Assembly: GCF_016808095.1 (NCBI RefSeq)
Contig: NC_068970.1
Span: forward strand, 48,023,630-48,087,629
Direction: 5' to 3'
DNA length: 64,000 bases
Origin: Vigna angularis
Taxonomy: Eukaryota > Streptophyta > Magnoliopsida > Fabales > Fabaceae
Below the pieces are notes generated by a model that was not told where the DNA came from, ran no database searches, and saw only the letters and a list, made by a program, of their open reading frames with translations. The position numbers were made by a program, and so were the translations under genes. The first letter of the stretch is position 1, and every line of letters starts with the position of its first letter. Below are positions 47,101-60,836 of the stretch, piece by piece.

Positions 47101-50100
47101 ATTTATATTTAAATTTGCATGCTTTTGTTGATGATAGTTTTGATTGAAGAAGTAAGGCAAACTATTAAATTTAAGCTTGAGCTTTGGAGACAAACATTGG
47201 AAACAAAAAGGTTTTTTCACTTAAGTAGTAATAAGACAAAGTATATACCTTGTGTGTTTAACAATATACAAGAGAAATATGACTTGGAAGTTACCATGGG
47301 AGAAAATGCCTTATAAAAAAGTTCTTAAGTTAAATATTTTGACCTGTAATACAAAATTGAAGACAAATGAATGAGGATGCTGCACTGCACAAAATATATA
47401 CATGATCATTTAAGTTAAAAAATACATTAGTGATTATTTTTTTATCACAAAGTACATGCCAAGCTAAAAGGAAAACTTTATTGTACAAGTATACGTTGGG
47501 TTATACTCTATGGTAGTGTATTTTGGACTTTAAGGGAACATGGGAAAAAAGTGGTAGTAGTAGAAATGAAAATGCTAAGATATAGGCGTATAAGAAAGAA
47601 CATGATATGAAATGACTGCATATGGGAAGATGTTGCTGTAGCACCAATTGAGAAAAAGATGACAAATTATCACTAGGGAGGTGTGAGCACATCAAGATGG
47701 CTGCAAGAAGCACAATAGTCTACTTGAATGATTTTGGCTCTAAAAGTAGTATTTATTTTAGCTCTTTTTCCCTTTAACAATATTCTTGTTTGGGTATCAA
47801 TGATTTGTCTTTAATGTGATAGTTTTTGGAGATCCTTAATTGACTAGTAATATGATTAAAATAGTGTGTTTAAGTAGGAGACAACAATAGTCCATGAGCT
47901 AGTTTTTGAGATTGAATTAGGTCTAAATCCAAATTTTAAGATAGTAGATGTCTATTAGTTGTTCTTGGATTTATTGGGTGTCCCATTCAAAGAGTAGTGA
48001 TTTTTATCAAAATCAGGGTCATTCAGAGTCTGCTCAGATATTGATATCTAATGAATTTGTCACAGTGAGGGATACATTTCCAGTTTTAGGAATTCAGAAG
48101 ACAAACTTATATCAAATTGTTGGTTCTTATCTCTATTTGAGTTCAGGTACTATGGAATTAAAGTCAATCATTGTCAGAATTCTACAATTTTTCTTTTTGT
48201 AGATCGAGTTCCATTTCTAATTTCAGTTAGCCATATTAAGAAATAAGTTATCTGCAACTAAATGCATGCCTGTTTGCAAAGCAATTTGATCAGACCAGTA
48301 CTTGTACTTTTGTGCATAGTTTTACTCAACTTTAGGTTTCCGCTTATTGTATTGTAATGTTTTCCTAATAATCTCTTTAAGTTGTACTGTTTTGAACCTC
48401 CGAACACTTCCAGTGTACCTGAACATTTACAATCACAAACTTGATATGCTGAATAATTATTTTGTCCTCTTCGTTTGTTGTATTGCATTATATTTGTGTA
48501 CTTGTTCAAGCTATAGTGTATAATCCTAGAATCCATCCTTTTTCTTTGAGCTGCAGCTCCTGAAGTGGGTTCTGACAATTTATGTAGAGTCTGGATGATT
48601 GATGATACAGACAACAGTTTTTCAACACCGCCATTCCATATTAAATATGCAAGACAGGATGTATATCTTTCCATCATGATCTCATTCTACCTGTCTTTTG
48701 GTGTGTGTGAGGTCAGTTTTTCTCACTATTTTAACGATTTACTGATATAACCCTTTAAACGTATTTGTGTACGAAATGGAGGTTCTTTTTTGTTGAAACA
48801 AACTAGTATAGGAGATCTTGTCAAACGCAGGACAAAAAGATTTAGTGTAATCTTATTGAAAGAGGGACCTAATCATACATACTGATTCAAGTTGCTGATG
48901 GCTGTCCCTTGGTCCATGTCATCTCACACTAAATATTCACAATTTACAATGGTATCTGCAAATGCCATTGGCACCTTTTCTTCCTCCTGTTCTCTTCATT
49001 CAATGAGCTGACTGCGGAGGCAATGAACTTTATAAAATAATTGCAAAAGAGGGAAAGTTGTCCCTTTGCATCATGTGTTGTAGAAAAGGAAGTCATGTCA
49101 TTCCTTGGCGAGTTTGGTTGGGGAAGGAAAACCTATATTTTTAAGAATGTCTCATTATTTCATTAACTGTTGGATACAATTGTCTTCATGAGCTCATGGT
49201 TATTTGATACATTTCTACATCTGACGTGCAAAGAAATAGGTTCCTTTCTTTATAAGAATCCATAATTAAAAAAAAACACTGTTGTGACTTGCTGCTTTAG
49301 TGATGTGCGCCATTTTATTTTTCTTCTGTCTTGTAAACTTTTGGTTATTATCTAAACACAGGTACAATCCTCTTCTGTCATCTTGAAGTTTGAACTCATG
49401 CATGCTCCTATAACTCGAACTGGGTTAGTTAATGGTTCCCTTTTCTTTTTTGTGCACTAGTGTACTAAACTAGTGTGCAAATATTCATTTGACTTTTAAT
49501 TAAATTTGATTATTACGATAGTGTGAATTTCAGGTTTTTAACTCTGAGATTAATTCATCATTTGTGCAGGCCTGAGTTACAAGGTTCTCTGGATCCATAT
49601 GCTGCTTCAGTTCATGAATATAAAATCCCCCCTAAAGCTCTTCGAGGATTGCATTCATATTGTCCTGTTCATTTTGATGCTTTCCATGCTGTCCTTGTTG
49701 ATACAAGCATTCACATCAGCCTACTAAAAGCTAGTTATCACACATCTCAACAGAAGGTATCCAGGTTTGTCAGAACTCCAGTTTTTGAAGTTCAAACTAA
49801 CCGTTGCATCATCTCTGTTGGAATATCATTATAATCAATTAGTCCTCCGAAGCAAGGAGTTGTCTTAGAAGTTGTTTTCCTGTTTGGTTAGGGTTAGGGT
49901 TAGGTGTGCTGTGCTATTGTTAGTGGGCTTGAGCTAGTGCTACTTAAGTTATACCTAATCATTAGTCTCAATGGGCATTGGAGACGGACTGCTTTGTTTT
50001 ATACAACATAAAAGTCAAATTTAATCTCATATTTTATTGACTAGTATAACCATTCTCTTTTCCCATTCACTATCTAAACCTTATAACTTTAGCAGCCATA

Positions 50101-53100
50101 ATTTAATTGTTTCTTTTTCTTATTGTACATAATGTATTGTTTTAGCTTTTGAATATGATTAGTTGAATTATATCAGTGAATCCAGAGGTTCAGAAGGTGC
50201 TTATGTTGAAGATTATGTTGGGTCAAACAAGGTATGAGGTGTTGTGTATAGATCACATCACATGATAACATTATTTCTGATTTTGAGGTGTTATAAGTTG
50301 CAAAGTTGTGGTTTATATTATTTGATAAGCTTAATTTTGTTGAGAAATCTCTTTGACCACTATTATAACTTATTCTTCTTCTGATTCTCAAAACTCAAAT
50401 CAGGTTATGCTCATCAAAGCATTGATGGCTGCATATGATATCCTGCTTGAAGATTTGAGAAGAATAAGCACAGGCATTGGCAAAGCTATTGATTTGACTG
50501 AAATTACTTTTGAATCAGATGCTACAGAATGGTTTGCTCCTACTCCACCTGCATGTGTGGAAAGTGTTGATGGTGAACCATCACTTCAACTGTCTGACAT
50601 GACACAAGTAATAAGTGCTGAGGTTTTTAATTCTGTCAACACGAACATTTTATTATTTGTTTTAGCTTCTTTGTGTTTTAGACTGTTTACCGATTTACAA
50701 CTTCCATGTTTCCCTAAACCAGAACTCGGCTTATTATATCAATAACCTTACTGAGAAGTCTATCCAACCTTTCTCTTGGGATGATCATCTCTTAAGCTCT
50801 TTCCAGTCTCTAGGGAATCAGCTCTTATGTCTCTGGAATATATTTCTGAAATTCCACAGGTTTGTTAAATATAATTGCAGTGATTTCATGTCCAAATAAT
50901 TATTTAAGTTTGGCATCTTTGATGTCCTTGTAGCTCTTTTTAGTATAATGCTTCTATAGTTGTATATCCATTCTGATCATTATAGCGTAATGAAGAACTA
51001 TTTTATCCAGTCTTCTTTCAGTTTGAATATTCTTTTTCCAACTTTTGCCTAGCTCTAGTTCTTTGACTGGCTAGTGAGATTAGCTTGTCCAGAACGAGGC
51101 TGATTTCTGTCATAAATTTGTTGTACAGTTTCTATATGGCATAGCTAGACTGTTATGTTGTAAGAAATTTATTATTTGAGAATAACATTTCAGCAGTGCA
51201 TTAATTCAATAACATGTTTTTTTACTCTATCATTTTAACCAGGGAAAACAGAACAAAAATATTGGAATTTCTGCGGAAGTCCTGGGTGATTGATCGGAGA
51301 ACTGAATGGTCTATATGGATGGTGTACTCAAAGGTTGCAATGCCTCATCAAAATATGATCAATGGAGTTGAGGGGACGTCCATGTCCCACGGTGTACATA
51401 GAAGTTCAATACTAACAAGAAGATTTACTGATGATGTAATAATCTACTATTTAATATTTATTAGTTCTGTTGTGCTATGGATTTTCTTTACTGGGTCATT
51501 TTCTTCAGATATGTTACGTTCCTTTTTCTTCAATTCAGCCTATTCAAAGTGCAACAATGCGTGCAGAACTTCACAGGCGGGGAATATCACAAATGAGGGT
51601 AAGACAATGTTTTTTTTTCGGGGGTTCTTTGCAGTGTTTTAGTTTAAGCTGTCTGGAATTGATGATATGTGATTCACATGCAGATAAACAATAGGTCACT
51701 TCAAGACATGTTTATATTTGGAGATCTTCTGCTGGTTCCTATCATTATTATAGAACGCTTGACAAACGGGTACCATTCTGCCAGTGTGAACTCAGACTTC
51801 AATCCTTTGGATGACAAAAAAAGGCATATTCTAGAAAATGGATCCAGAGCCGCAAAGAAGTTGTTTGGTGGCAGTTCACAGCAAAATGAGCTTGTTTTAA
51901 GGATAGTTGTTTTTGTTCATGGATTTCAGGCATGTTTCACATTCTTGCAGTTGCTTTTACCTTGATCTGAGTTTTGTCCCTCTTTATTGTTACTTTGGCC
52001 TTCAGTCTTTTAGAAGTTACAATCCAAAGTGGTTTTCTCTGAAAACTGAAGCTGCAATTTATGTTCTGGGATAAAAATTATTTTGGTTTTTCCTTTGTCA
52101 TGATTTGGTTGTTCGCAACTCTCATTCTTATTAATAAATATAAGATTAACTAGAGTACTATATATTTTCTTTTTGTTGTGACTTCATTTTAAAGTTATCC
52201 ACGTGGTAAATATGTGGGTGTTAATTTCTTCTATACAAACGTAAAAGCCTAACTGAACATATAGTTTTAAGCACATATCACCAATAATGAAAATTGCAGC
52301 ATTCTGTTTTGCTGTATCTTTTCTAAATTGCTAAAATTGACTATTATACAATATAATTACAGACTTGGTTAGTCCTTAAAAGATTTAGATGTATGATCAT
52401 TCACTGTTACATCTTTGTACAACATTAAATCTATAATCTTAAAAAAGGTATGTATACATACAACTTTGAATAACTATCTATACTGGATTTTTAAGCATTT
52501 CATCTGTTAATAAGTATTATTAGCCTTGATCTGGTGCATTTATGTTTGTGTATGTTGAAACTCTTGCATGAATATTTACCATCTTGTGTTTCTTTTTCCC
52601 AAAAATACATATATTACTTGTTTGTAGGATAATTAGAATTAACTATAGCTTAGTTGAGGATTCTACTGTTATAGGAATGTGATCCTAGCAGTGTCGGTGA
52701 CCTATGAAGGAAAGAAAACTCTGTTCTAATATAAGCTACCTCTGAACTAATCTTACTAATTACTTGTTAGATATTACAGCAGAAAATATCCTTTCAATAT
52801 CAAATATTATTATACTATGGGAATCTTAAACATCAAAGCAAACAATGGTTTTTCACGCCACACCTCCATGGGAATCTTAAACATCAAAGCAAACAATGGA
52901 CTCCTATTTATCAAATAGACAATAGTGATTGCAGTTTCTCTCTAGAAGAACTTAGGAAAACTAGCTCCCAATAACACACCTCAGCACGACCATTTTGTTG
53001 AAATGTATCTGCAGTTCTTATACCTTCTATCTTACAAAGCTCATTAATCTGCTCTGATGCAAACTCCAATTTGTTGTCAATTCTAACCACTTGGAGTTTG

Positions 53101-55942
53101 GTTATCTATTGATTACCGTTCATGGTGTGCCCCTTTTGAAACATCCCAACAAGCTCAGTTTTACTTTTCAATATATAAATACACACCCTTTGCAAGTAAT
53201 CCTCTATGATAGTAAGGAAATAAGACTTTTCAACATGAGTTTGAGCTCATGTTAGACTCCAATAGGTTAAAACGGTCTATTGGACACATGGTTACCAACC
53301 CCAAACTTCAATATATGAGACTTTCGAAGTACACAAAACTCCAGCTTATCCATTATATTGCCTCCCAATAGGTTTTGTTTTCCCAGCTCCACCAAACCTT
53401 TTCACTTATGTGCCCCAACCTCAAAGCCACAACTTTGTCTTGCATCATTTGACTAGGCACAGATGATTATGCTATCACTGGTAAACCATCTAGTGTGTAA
53501 AGACCATTCTTTTTCATCCCCTTAGTAGTTGTAGATGCTCTCTTTACAATCTTTATAGTACCGTATTTAATCTTAGTTGTCAAACCCATTAGATCAAACT
53601 GCTAGCTGGGCCACCATCGTTCTTGATTCTATCATCTTGGATTGATACAACTGTTGTTTTAAACAGAGTCTATGTACCAAAGATTTTGTCATTTACCAGA
53701 ACTCAAGTTTTATCCACATTGACACAACAGTTCTCTTTGTGACTTCCTTGAATGCCTTATCTCCAAGACATAATTATGGTGATTATAGCTTTGTTGATCA
53801 TGTCAATCTTCTCCTTCTTAGACAGACGTTGATATGTTTGCCTCCTTTATTGCATCAACACATATTTATTGTATCAAGATAGTTGTCATCTTGATCCTCC
53901 ATAATGCAAAGTTCACCAGAAAACTTCTCAATGTCAAATTTAGTGGTAATTTCTTTGAAATTTGTTCTTCAAATTCTTTCCACTGACTGACTCTATAGGT
54001 GATGCCAATTGTTGGGTTTGCACAATGATAACAAAGAAAAACCATGAGAACAAGAATAAAAAAAAGTAACTCTTATAATATAAGGTTATACAAAGAGTGA
54101 ATGAATTATCAACACGACATACCCCACAGAGTAGCGTGTATAACTAAGGACTAACAAAAACCTGTTGAGATAGTTGAAACAAAATATTATCTACAATACA
54201 AGGGGTAGACAATAGACTGTCTAACTAAATCTTAATACTACTAGACATCTTTTAGAAGATGGTCCCCTATGCTGATGTAGAGTCAATACATCACAACTAT
54301 TATTGTCTTGTTTATCTTTTATTTCCACTAATATATGATTTGACCAAGCGTGCTCTCCATGACTTAAACTTAACAGGGAAATCATTTAGATTTACGGCTT
54401 GTTCGGAACCAATGGCTTTTAATAGACCCCAAGATACAATTTCTAATGTCAGAGGCAAATGAAGATAAAACATCTGGAGACTTCAGAGAAATGGGATCAC
54501 GGCTTGCCCAAGAAGTGATCTCCTTCCTGAAAAAGAAGATGGATAAAGCTTCAAGAAGTGGAAACTTGAAGGATATCAAGCTTAGCTTTGTTGGTCATTC
54601 TATTGGGAATCTCATTATCAGGACAGCCTTAACAGGTATACCTACGCATAATTTTTTTGACAGTAGCGTTTAGAAATTAAACTAGGGAAAGTAATGTCTT
54701 TCTTAAAATAATTCCAGAGAGCATCATGGAGCCATATCTAAGATACTTGCAAACATATGTCTCCATATCTGGTCCACATTTGGGTTATATGTATAGTTCG
54801 AACTCTCTATTCAATTCAGGGCTGTGGATATTGAAGAAGCTCAAGGGCACACAATGCATTCACCAACTTACATTTACAGATGACCCTGATCTTGAAAATA
54901 CTTTCATCTATAATCTTTCCAAGGTATGGAATGCCTAATATTTTACTCTTGATTATAAGTTACCCGATCCCTATATCTAGGATTCCTTTTCCGTAATTGT
55001 GAAATTAATGCCTTTTTTTGGGCTTTGAAAAGGAAGTTAAGTTATTGGAGAAGTGGGGCTACAGGGTTTTGTTCATATTCGTTTGCTATATTTCAATGAA
55101 GTGAAAATAGGGACACAAGTGATATTAGTCTTACTGTTTACTATTGTCTACAGGAGAAGACATTGGCTAACTTCCGGAATGTGCTTCTTTTGTCATCACC
55201 TCAGGTAATCTTTATATGCTTATGTGCGAATCGTCATAGTTTATAAGACACACTAGAAGAACTTCTCCTTACATTATTTTTAAAAATTTCCTGCATTCAA
55301 ATGCTAGATCACTTCCTGAAAGGTGAAGACGTAGCAAAAGATGTAGGAAGAGAAAAGCAAAATATGTAGAAATCTACAGGGTGGGAAGCTAACATCGATT
55401 AGGATTTATGCTAATAACCATATGTTTACTGTTTAGTCACACTCTTATGCAAATGTCTTCCATCATTTTAAATTAAATTATTTTTGTTAATTCATGATAA
55501 GGGTCCTGTGCAAATGATAGGATCTTGTTATATAGTTCAATGCTTGGTAACCTTACGAACCAGGCTTTTTCATCTTTATAAGCTTTAACCGGGCTCCAGT
55601 TTTTCTTTTATTATTTCAAGTATATCATAATGATTCATTGTTGTTACATGTCAGGATGGCTATGTACCATACCATTCTGCCAGAATAGAACCTTGCCCAG
55701 CATCTTCATTGGATTTCTCTAGAAGAGGGAAAATCTTCATGGAGATGCTGAATAATTGCTTGGACCAAATCCGAACCCACTCTGACGATAGGGTGGTCAT
55801 GCGCTGTGACATCAACTTCAACACCTCTTCCTATGGCAGGAACTTAAACACACTTATTGGACGGACAGCTCATATTGAGTTCTTGGAATCTGACATTTTT
55901 GCGAAGTTCATAATGTGGTCCTTCCCGGAGCTGTTTTGTTAG
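44175..55942 (+). CDS. FAM135-type putative serine esterase (DUF3657/DUF676), 15 exons, 793 aa
   Basis: Exons: 44175-44359, 44466-44551, 48557-48711, 49362-49423, 49570-49764, 50177-50231, 50404-50607, 50723-50859, 51243-51435, 51539-51598, 51684-51929, 54377-54635, 54718-54923, 55154-55204, 55655-55942. All phases agree. The start MFRRLRWFVGLNQ and the DLFEQGWYKIKVTMRWEDGE stretch are typical of plant members. The C-terminal alpha/beta-hydrolase (DUF676) part begins VFVHGFQGNH near residue 523. The likely triad is Ser601 (GHSIGN), Asp699 (SPQDGY) and His771 (TAHIEF). The natural substrate is not known; lipid ester hydrolysis is a family-level guess. Intron 11 has a GC donor (CAG/GCATGT). Introns 2 (4.0 kb) and 11 (2.4 kb) contain retrotransposon remnants. 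It ends TAG and converges on the ROH1-like gene. Confidence 0.93.
44764..46302 (-). mobile_element. Deleted LTR retrotransposon in intron 2, with gag remnant
   Basis: Direct repeats of about 275 and 305 bases (44764-45038 and about 45997-46302) both end GGATTGCTAACA. Read on the minus strand the element has a primer-site-like TGCCATATCAAG after the right LTR. A gag frame follows (MADHSIYKLV near 45970, IKIELPRFSGLH near 45750) that runs into stops toward 45250. A polypurine tract (AGAGGAAGGAAT) lies before the left LTR. No pol is present. The flanks do not show a clear target duplication. It is antisense to the host gene. Confidence 0.75.
52817..52900 (+). repeat. Short tandem duplication in intron 11 (period 51)
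   Basis: ATGGGAATCTTAAACATCAA followed by AGCAAACAATGG occurs at 52817 and 52868. Confidence 0.85.
52960..54010 (-). pseudogene. Ty1/copia integrase-region remnant in intron 11
   Basis: The minus strand reads KGLVELGKQNLLGGN (gag-pre-integrase, near 53410), then FKSKTELVGMFQKGHT, then VVRIDNKLEFASEQINELCK and GIRTADTFQQNGRAEV (integrase core, 52975-53100). Stops are frequent. It is antisense to the host gene. The insertion explains part of the intron's length. Confidence 0.78.
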
Positions 55943-56238
55943 CAAAGAAGTAATCTACTTGGAATTCAGACAACTTGTTGATTTAGATAGACAGTGAAGT
56001 TGAGACATACTTCAAGAACATTGGAGCTGAAAGCATGGGATTGAAATCAAAAACAGCTCACAGATTCCAATTCAAAGCCCATCAGGGGCATGTAGTACGC
56101 TTCCAACACCATCCTCACGGTGTGACAAATTGGTAAATTTGATCCCTCCAAAAAATCCGGATCAGGAAAATGGAGGAATTTGCGGAGCAAGAAACATGCA
56201 TGGGACCTTGGCCATTGTAACAAGCCTTTTCTATGTAG

Positions 56239-56295
<57 letters not shown>

Positions 56296-57819
56296 CTCGG
56301 TTGTGGATGGGGATACAGCCTCTTTTGGCCCACAGGCAGGGTGTAGGCGTGTATGTACAAAAGACAGAATGACTACTTTACCCTGTCTGCTTAGGAACCT
56401 ATAGAAAATGTTATACATTGACAGATAATATTCAAGTAATTTCCTACAGAACATCCATCCTTTTACTTCAGATTACGCTTTCTGGTATCATAGTGCCTTT
56501 TAAACCTGTTACTAGTTCTGTTTGTTCTTATTTATGTACTTGTTTGCGCAGATTAAATATACCTTACTGTAGATTAAACGTAATACTGGTTCAGAGTTCA
56601 GTGCTTCATTGGATGAATACTGAATAATGCATCCAAACTAAATTCTTCGAGTCAGATATCTGCGTAGTATTTGAGTAGTCTGAACATAGATGCCTTTTAT
56701 TTAAGGGTGTACTGTGTATCATACTTGGGGAAAGTGGAAAACGAACATGTGCAAAAACTGAATACATAGTATTATTAGTACCAAGCGAGATATCAAATGT
56801 ACGTTCTACCGGCGCTTTGCTTTGTATGATTGGCTAAATAAAGGATAATCTAAGAAGCTCTTAGCTGCAAGTGCTCATGGTAGAAACACAAACAGCAATT
56901 TTCTTTTTTCAAATCTAGAAATATTACGCAAAACAATAAGATTCTAGAAGCTTTGGACAAATATACTATGATTACGTGTAAACAAGCTTCTTAATAAACA
57001 CCTTTAAAGGAGAAAACGCTAGAACGAAAACAATAAATGAATATCTCAATAAACCAAAGTTAGTTTATTTATATAATCAAAATTTTTAAAAAGTGACACC
57101 AGAGATATAATTTAAGTTATAAATAAATCAATTTAAGTTCATGAAAAATGTTTTTTTTTCATTTATACATAAACACTAAAATAAGCCCTAAAATCACAAA
57201 GGAATTAACCAAATATTGTCAAATAGATGTATATATATACAGAAAGATAAGACAAGTTTATTCTATCAGCTGACTAAATTTCCACTCACCCCCATCAGTT
57301 TCTCTTCATTCTGCGTTTCTTTTCAATGTAAGTTGTCTCTATCAGAAAAAGATTGGACTGTAATGAAAACAAATGTAAAATGGATAATTTCTGCCCATCC
57401 TCTCTCCCCATGTTTTGGGTACAAACAAAGAATAAAATTTCAACTAATAATCTTGTACATCTATTCAATTGAAACGCCCTTCATTAGACCCTTTGTCCAA
57501 GTTCCCTTCAAGGCATTGTGTAAGTGCCTTCTTCCTGAAGTTATACTTGCTGCATTAAAGATGACCGCATACAATTGCAACAAAAACACCATTTTATATA
57601 GCAAAGCAAAGAAACTATAAACTATTCAATTTGTAAACTGACCATTCTTTTTTTCAAACAAGTACTGAGAATAATACAATGCATTACAAGAGAGCTAAAA
57701 GATTTATCTGTTTGTCTTGCCGAGTCATTCCTCCTCTCAAAAAACGATGGTAAGAAGTTTAAAAATGTACACGCTCTGCAAATTTGTACATCTGATAGCT
57801 CATCAACAACCCACCATTT
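55943..57819. other. Intergenic and 3' untranslated DNA between convergent genes
   Basis: This holds the 3' regions of both genes, which converge here. It includes a (TA)n run. No coding sequence is supported, and open frames over the TA run are artefacts of the repeat. Poly(A) sites cannot be placed with confidence. Confidence 0.55.
56241..56292. repeat. (TA)n microsatellite, ~52 bp
   Basis: An uninterrupted AT run about 300 bases past the stop of the esterase gene, possibly within its 3' untranslated region. Confidence 0.97.
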
Positions 57820-58989
57820 TCATTGCTCATTATGGCTAGACGTGCCAAGGTAATCAAGCCCCTCAGTTCGACATGCCATTATCTTCCGGAAGACCTCTCT
57901 CACTTGGCGCTCCAATGGGTCCAACCCATTTCTTAAAGCTTCACAGACATGCATTAGCTCCATCACATCACAATCAATTTGTGTTTTCTGGTCATCTGCC
58001 AATGGAAACTGAGCTGAATCTATCAGGTCAGTCATGCGGCGGCTGCTACTCTCAATCTGGTGTATCTCCTTCAACAAGCCATTCGAGTTTCGCCGCTCTC
58101 TCTTTTTTGACTCCTCAGTGATCCGTTCATGAAGTACAGAAACCGGAGTACTCCAGGATAATTGCCGTGGGACTGAAAAATGAATGCTTAGACCCCTATC
58201 CTGACAAGGAATAGCTGCAACAAGGGTCCACAGAACTATCAGCAGAATGCAGTTCATTGTATAAACCGGAATCGCAAGCCTGCTTGTAGCAGCAATCTCA
58301 GTAGGACGAGGTGGAACAAGGTTATTCGCAATGGACTGTAGTTGCTTGGATGCAGACCAGGAGCGGGAGACACTCCACGAATGTGATCTTGAATGCCCTG
58401 TTGAGTGATGATCCTTGCTAGAGTTATGTCGCCCAAAAGACCTATTACGCTGAGAAAAGATTGATCCAGATTCTTTCTCGTCAAGCATAGCCAATGCTAA
58501 ATCCATCAACGCCTTTCTTGCTCTACGGAACTGCCCTTCAGTTAATGCTCTCTTAGTTGAACCAAAGGCACAAAAGACAATTTCCAGATGTTTTTGCCAT
58601 GTGCGAATCTTCTCAATCCCATCTCTGCTTGCATTACAAATGTCAAGCGCCTTTACTGATCTATCAAAGAATTCGGAAACCATTCGATCCAGCGGGGATT
58701 TGGTGACATGCTCTTTGTTATTCAACAGAATGGCTCTGAATTCCTCTTGGCAGAGAATAAACGCATCGAGGACCTTCTGGATCCAACTAATTGTGAGAAA
58801 CTCCTCATCACTAGCCACAGAAAGGTCTTGGAACCTATCTGTAACACGCTTTTGAAATAATCCAAGCTCTAAATTACAGGAATCGGATTCATGACTTGCT
58901 TCCACGGAATGAACTTGCTCCTGCCTCACACCAAATAATGAACGACCAAACGAGGACAGCGACGAAGAAGAGCCCTGATTTTCAGGCAT
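57820..58989 (-). CDS. ROH1-like protein (DUF793, BYPASS1-related), 389 aa
   Basis: The start chosen is the ATG at 58989 (MPENQGSSSSLSSFGRSLFG), which matches the conserved start of the family. The open frame runs further upstream but has no ATG there. The protein has the family hallmarks: HSVEASHESD, a helical region with EEFRAILLN, FFDRSVKALDICNASRDGIE and EGQFRRARKALMDLA. A His/Ser/Arg-rich linker follows (residues about 182-212), then a hydrophobic segment at about 239-261 and a C-terminal helical region. Arabidopsis ROH1 proteins bind the exocyst subunit EXO70A1, so a role in exocytosis or wall deposition is plausible. The length matches the family. It is a single coding exon, and a 5' leader intron is possible. 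Confidence 0.9.
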   Translation of the reverse strand: MPENQGSSSSLSSFGRSLFGVRQEQVHSVEASHESDSCNLELGLFQKRVTDRFQDLSVASDEEFLTISWIQKVLDAFILCQEEFRAILLNNKEHVTKSPLDRMVSEFFDRSVKALDICNASRDGIEKIRTWQKHLEIVFCAFGSTKRALTEGQFRRARKALMDLALAMLDEKESGSIFSQRNRSFGRHNSSKDHHSTGHSRSHSWSVSRSWSASKQLQSIANNLVPPRPTEIAATSRLAIPVYTMNCILLIVLWTLVAAIPCQDRGLSIHFSVPRQLSWSTPVSVLHERITEESKKRERRNSNGLLKEIHQIESSSRRMTDLIDSAQFPLADDQKTQIDCDVMELMHVCEALRNGLDPLERQVREVFRKIMACRTEGLDYLGTSSHNEQ

Positions 58990-59640
58990 TGCTACGGAGT
59001 CACAGCCTTCAGCAAAAGTCCCACTCGAGATCCCCAACAAACCGAACCAGAACAACAAAGATCACATGAAACACCTCAAAAACAACTGCATTCAATTTCT
59101 CTGTTTCAGTTTCACTTCCAATAAGTTACTGAACATAAGGAATTCAAAGTATCCTCAACAGTCCAACAAAATTCACACCAAATATCCAATTGACAATCTT
59201 TCGACTATCAAACATCGATCAAGTTAACAGATCAACAAAACTCTAATACCTAAATCGAAACCCAAATCTTAAAAGATCTCAACTTTCAATAACATGACTG
59301 CCATGTTCTTCCAATTCAAAAACTACGAAAACTCAACTAAAAGTCAAACCTTGATCTCTGACCCAGAAAACCATATGCTCAAACAATCTTAAAAAAAGTG
59401 CTGGGTTTCTTAAAATATCATCGTTTATAAAAGAAATAAAAAATAAAAATGAAGAGCAAGAGCTTGCAACTTGTAAGAAGACTTGAAGAAAAATAGAGAA
59501 TAGAGAATAAAGGAGGTACCTCTGAACTTGAGAAGTTTAGAACCGAGAGAAGAAGACGATTGGAAATTTTAGGGGCAAAAAGGTGATCACAGAAAACGTA
59601 GAACTGACGAAATGGGAAATGGGAAATCCCCAAACCCTAG
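58990..59640 (-). promoter_or_regulatory. 5' leader and promoter side of the ROH1-like gene
   Basis: The minus strand has a plausible donor AG/GTACCTCC near 59516 and a possible acceptor ATGCAG near 59090, consistent with a leader intron of about 430 bases. The region is noncoding. The promoter would lie beyond about 59560. The splice assignment is tentative. Confidence 0.4.
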
Positions 59641-60794
59641 CGAAGGACCAAAGCCAGGGGCTTTGGTGTACGCTAGTTCAGGGGAAGCAAAAGCGATGTA
59701 GTTGGAATGTTATTATTTTGAAGAGTTCTGACAAGACAACTTTTTTTAAGGTTATTTTCAGAAATATAAGAACGCACAAGATTTTTGTCTAGAGGTCATG
59801 TCATGTTTATACTTATAAAAATACAATTTAAATAATTCCCAGCAGAGAATGTTCCCTTTTCAAGGTATAAAAAATAATTTCCTATTAAAATCCTATAGTG
59901 TTTATCTGAGGTTCTAAACTTTGATATACGTGAAAATAATTAAAATTATACTAATTAAGAAAGCCAACTGATGTAAATTAATTTTATTGATCTTAATTTT
60001 AATTTTTATTAAATAATATTTATTAAAATTTGAGACCATGACAAAAATTATTGAAAATAAATCATACTTAATTAAAGGATATTTTAGGAATGATGCGAAA
60101 ATAATTAAATTAAATTAATTTATTTCCACTATAAATTATAGTTTTCTATTTTTATTAATGTTTTGAATTTATATGTATGAAATTATTGTAATAAATATAT
60201 TTTTTGAAATTGTCTTGTTTACCCGTTTTAGTTATATTTCATGATAAATACATAAAGGTAAATTAATCAAAAATTAAGTGAGAAAATGGTTATATAATTA
60301 TTAAAAATAATTAATGTTATGTTAAACTATACAAGCAAACATATAGTTTAAATCAAATTAATTAAATTATTTGACTACATTTTTAACTTTAAATTTTAAT
60401 AAAATTAAATGTAAATTATTTATTGAAATTTAATAATTTTTTCAACTTGATCGATAAACTACCTATAAACTTTTAGGTTAATAAGTTTAAGTTTAAGTAT
60501 TTAAATTTATCTTCTAATTATTTATTTATTTATTTATTATTATATTTTCTAATTATAAAATAATTTTAAGAGACTAGTGTTGGTATGAATTTCAAAAACA
60601 TGTTAACTTTAAAAAGTTAGTTGAATAATGTTATAAAATTTTGATGGAGCATTAAAAAGATTAGTGAATTAGCACGTAGTTTAATGATTGTCATTTGTAT
60701 CCTCAAGTAGATTATCCAATTAATTAAAATATAATTATTTTAAGTATTTATAAGTATATAATTTGTATTTATAATTTTTAATGAAAAAAATATG

Positions 60795-60836
<42 letters not shown>

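Noticed and set aside
51930..54376. Possible gene end at 51965 with a separate gene starting at 54259
   Set aside because: The GC-AG junction restores phase and the conserved VHGFQ-GNH motif, so both halves are one gene.
56130..56454. Several open frames across the (TA)n run with YIYIYI repeats
   Set aside because: They are produced by translating the microsatellite.
58990..59058. N-terminal extension of the ROH1-like frame (LFWFGLLGISS), suggesting a signal peptide
   Set aside because: There is no ATG in the extension, and the conserved family start MPENQGSS begins at 58989.
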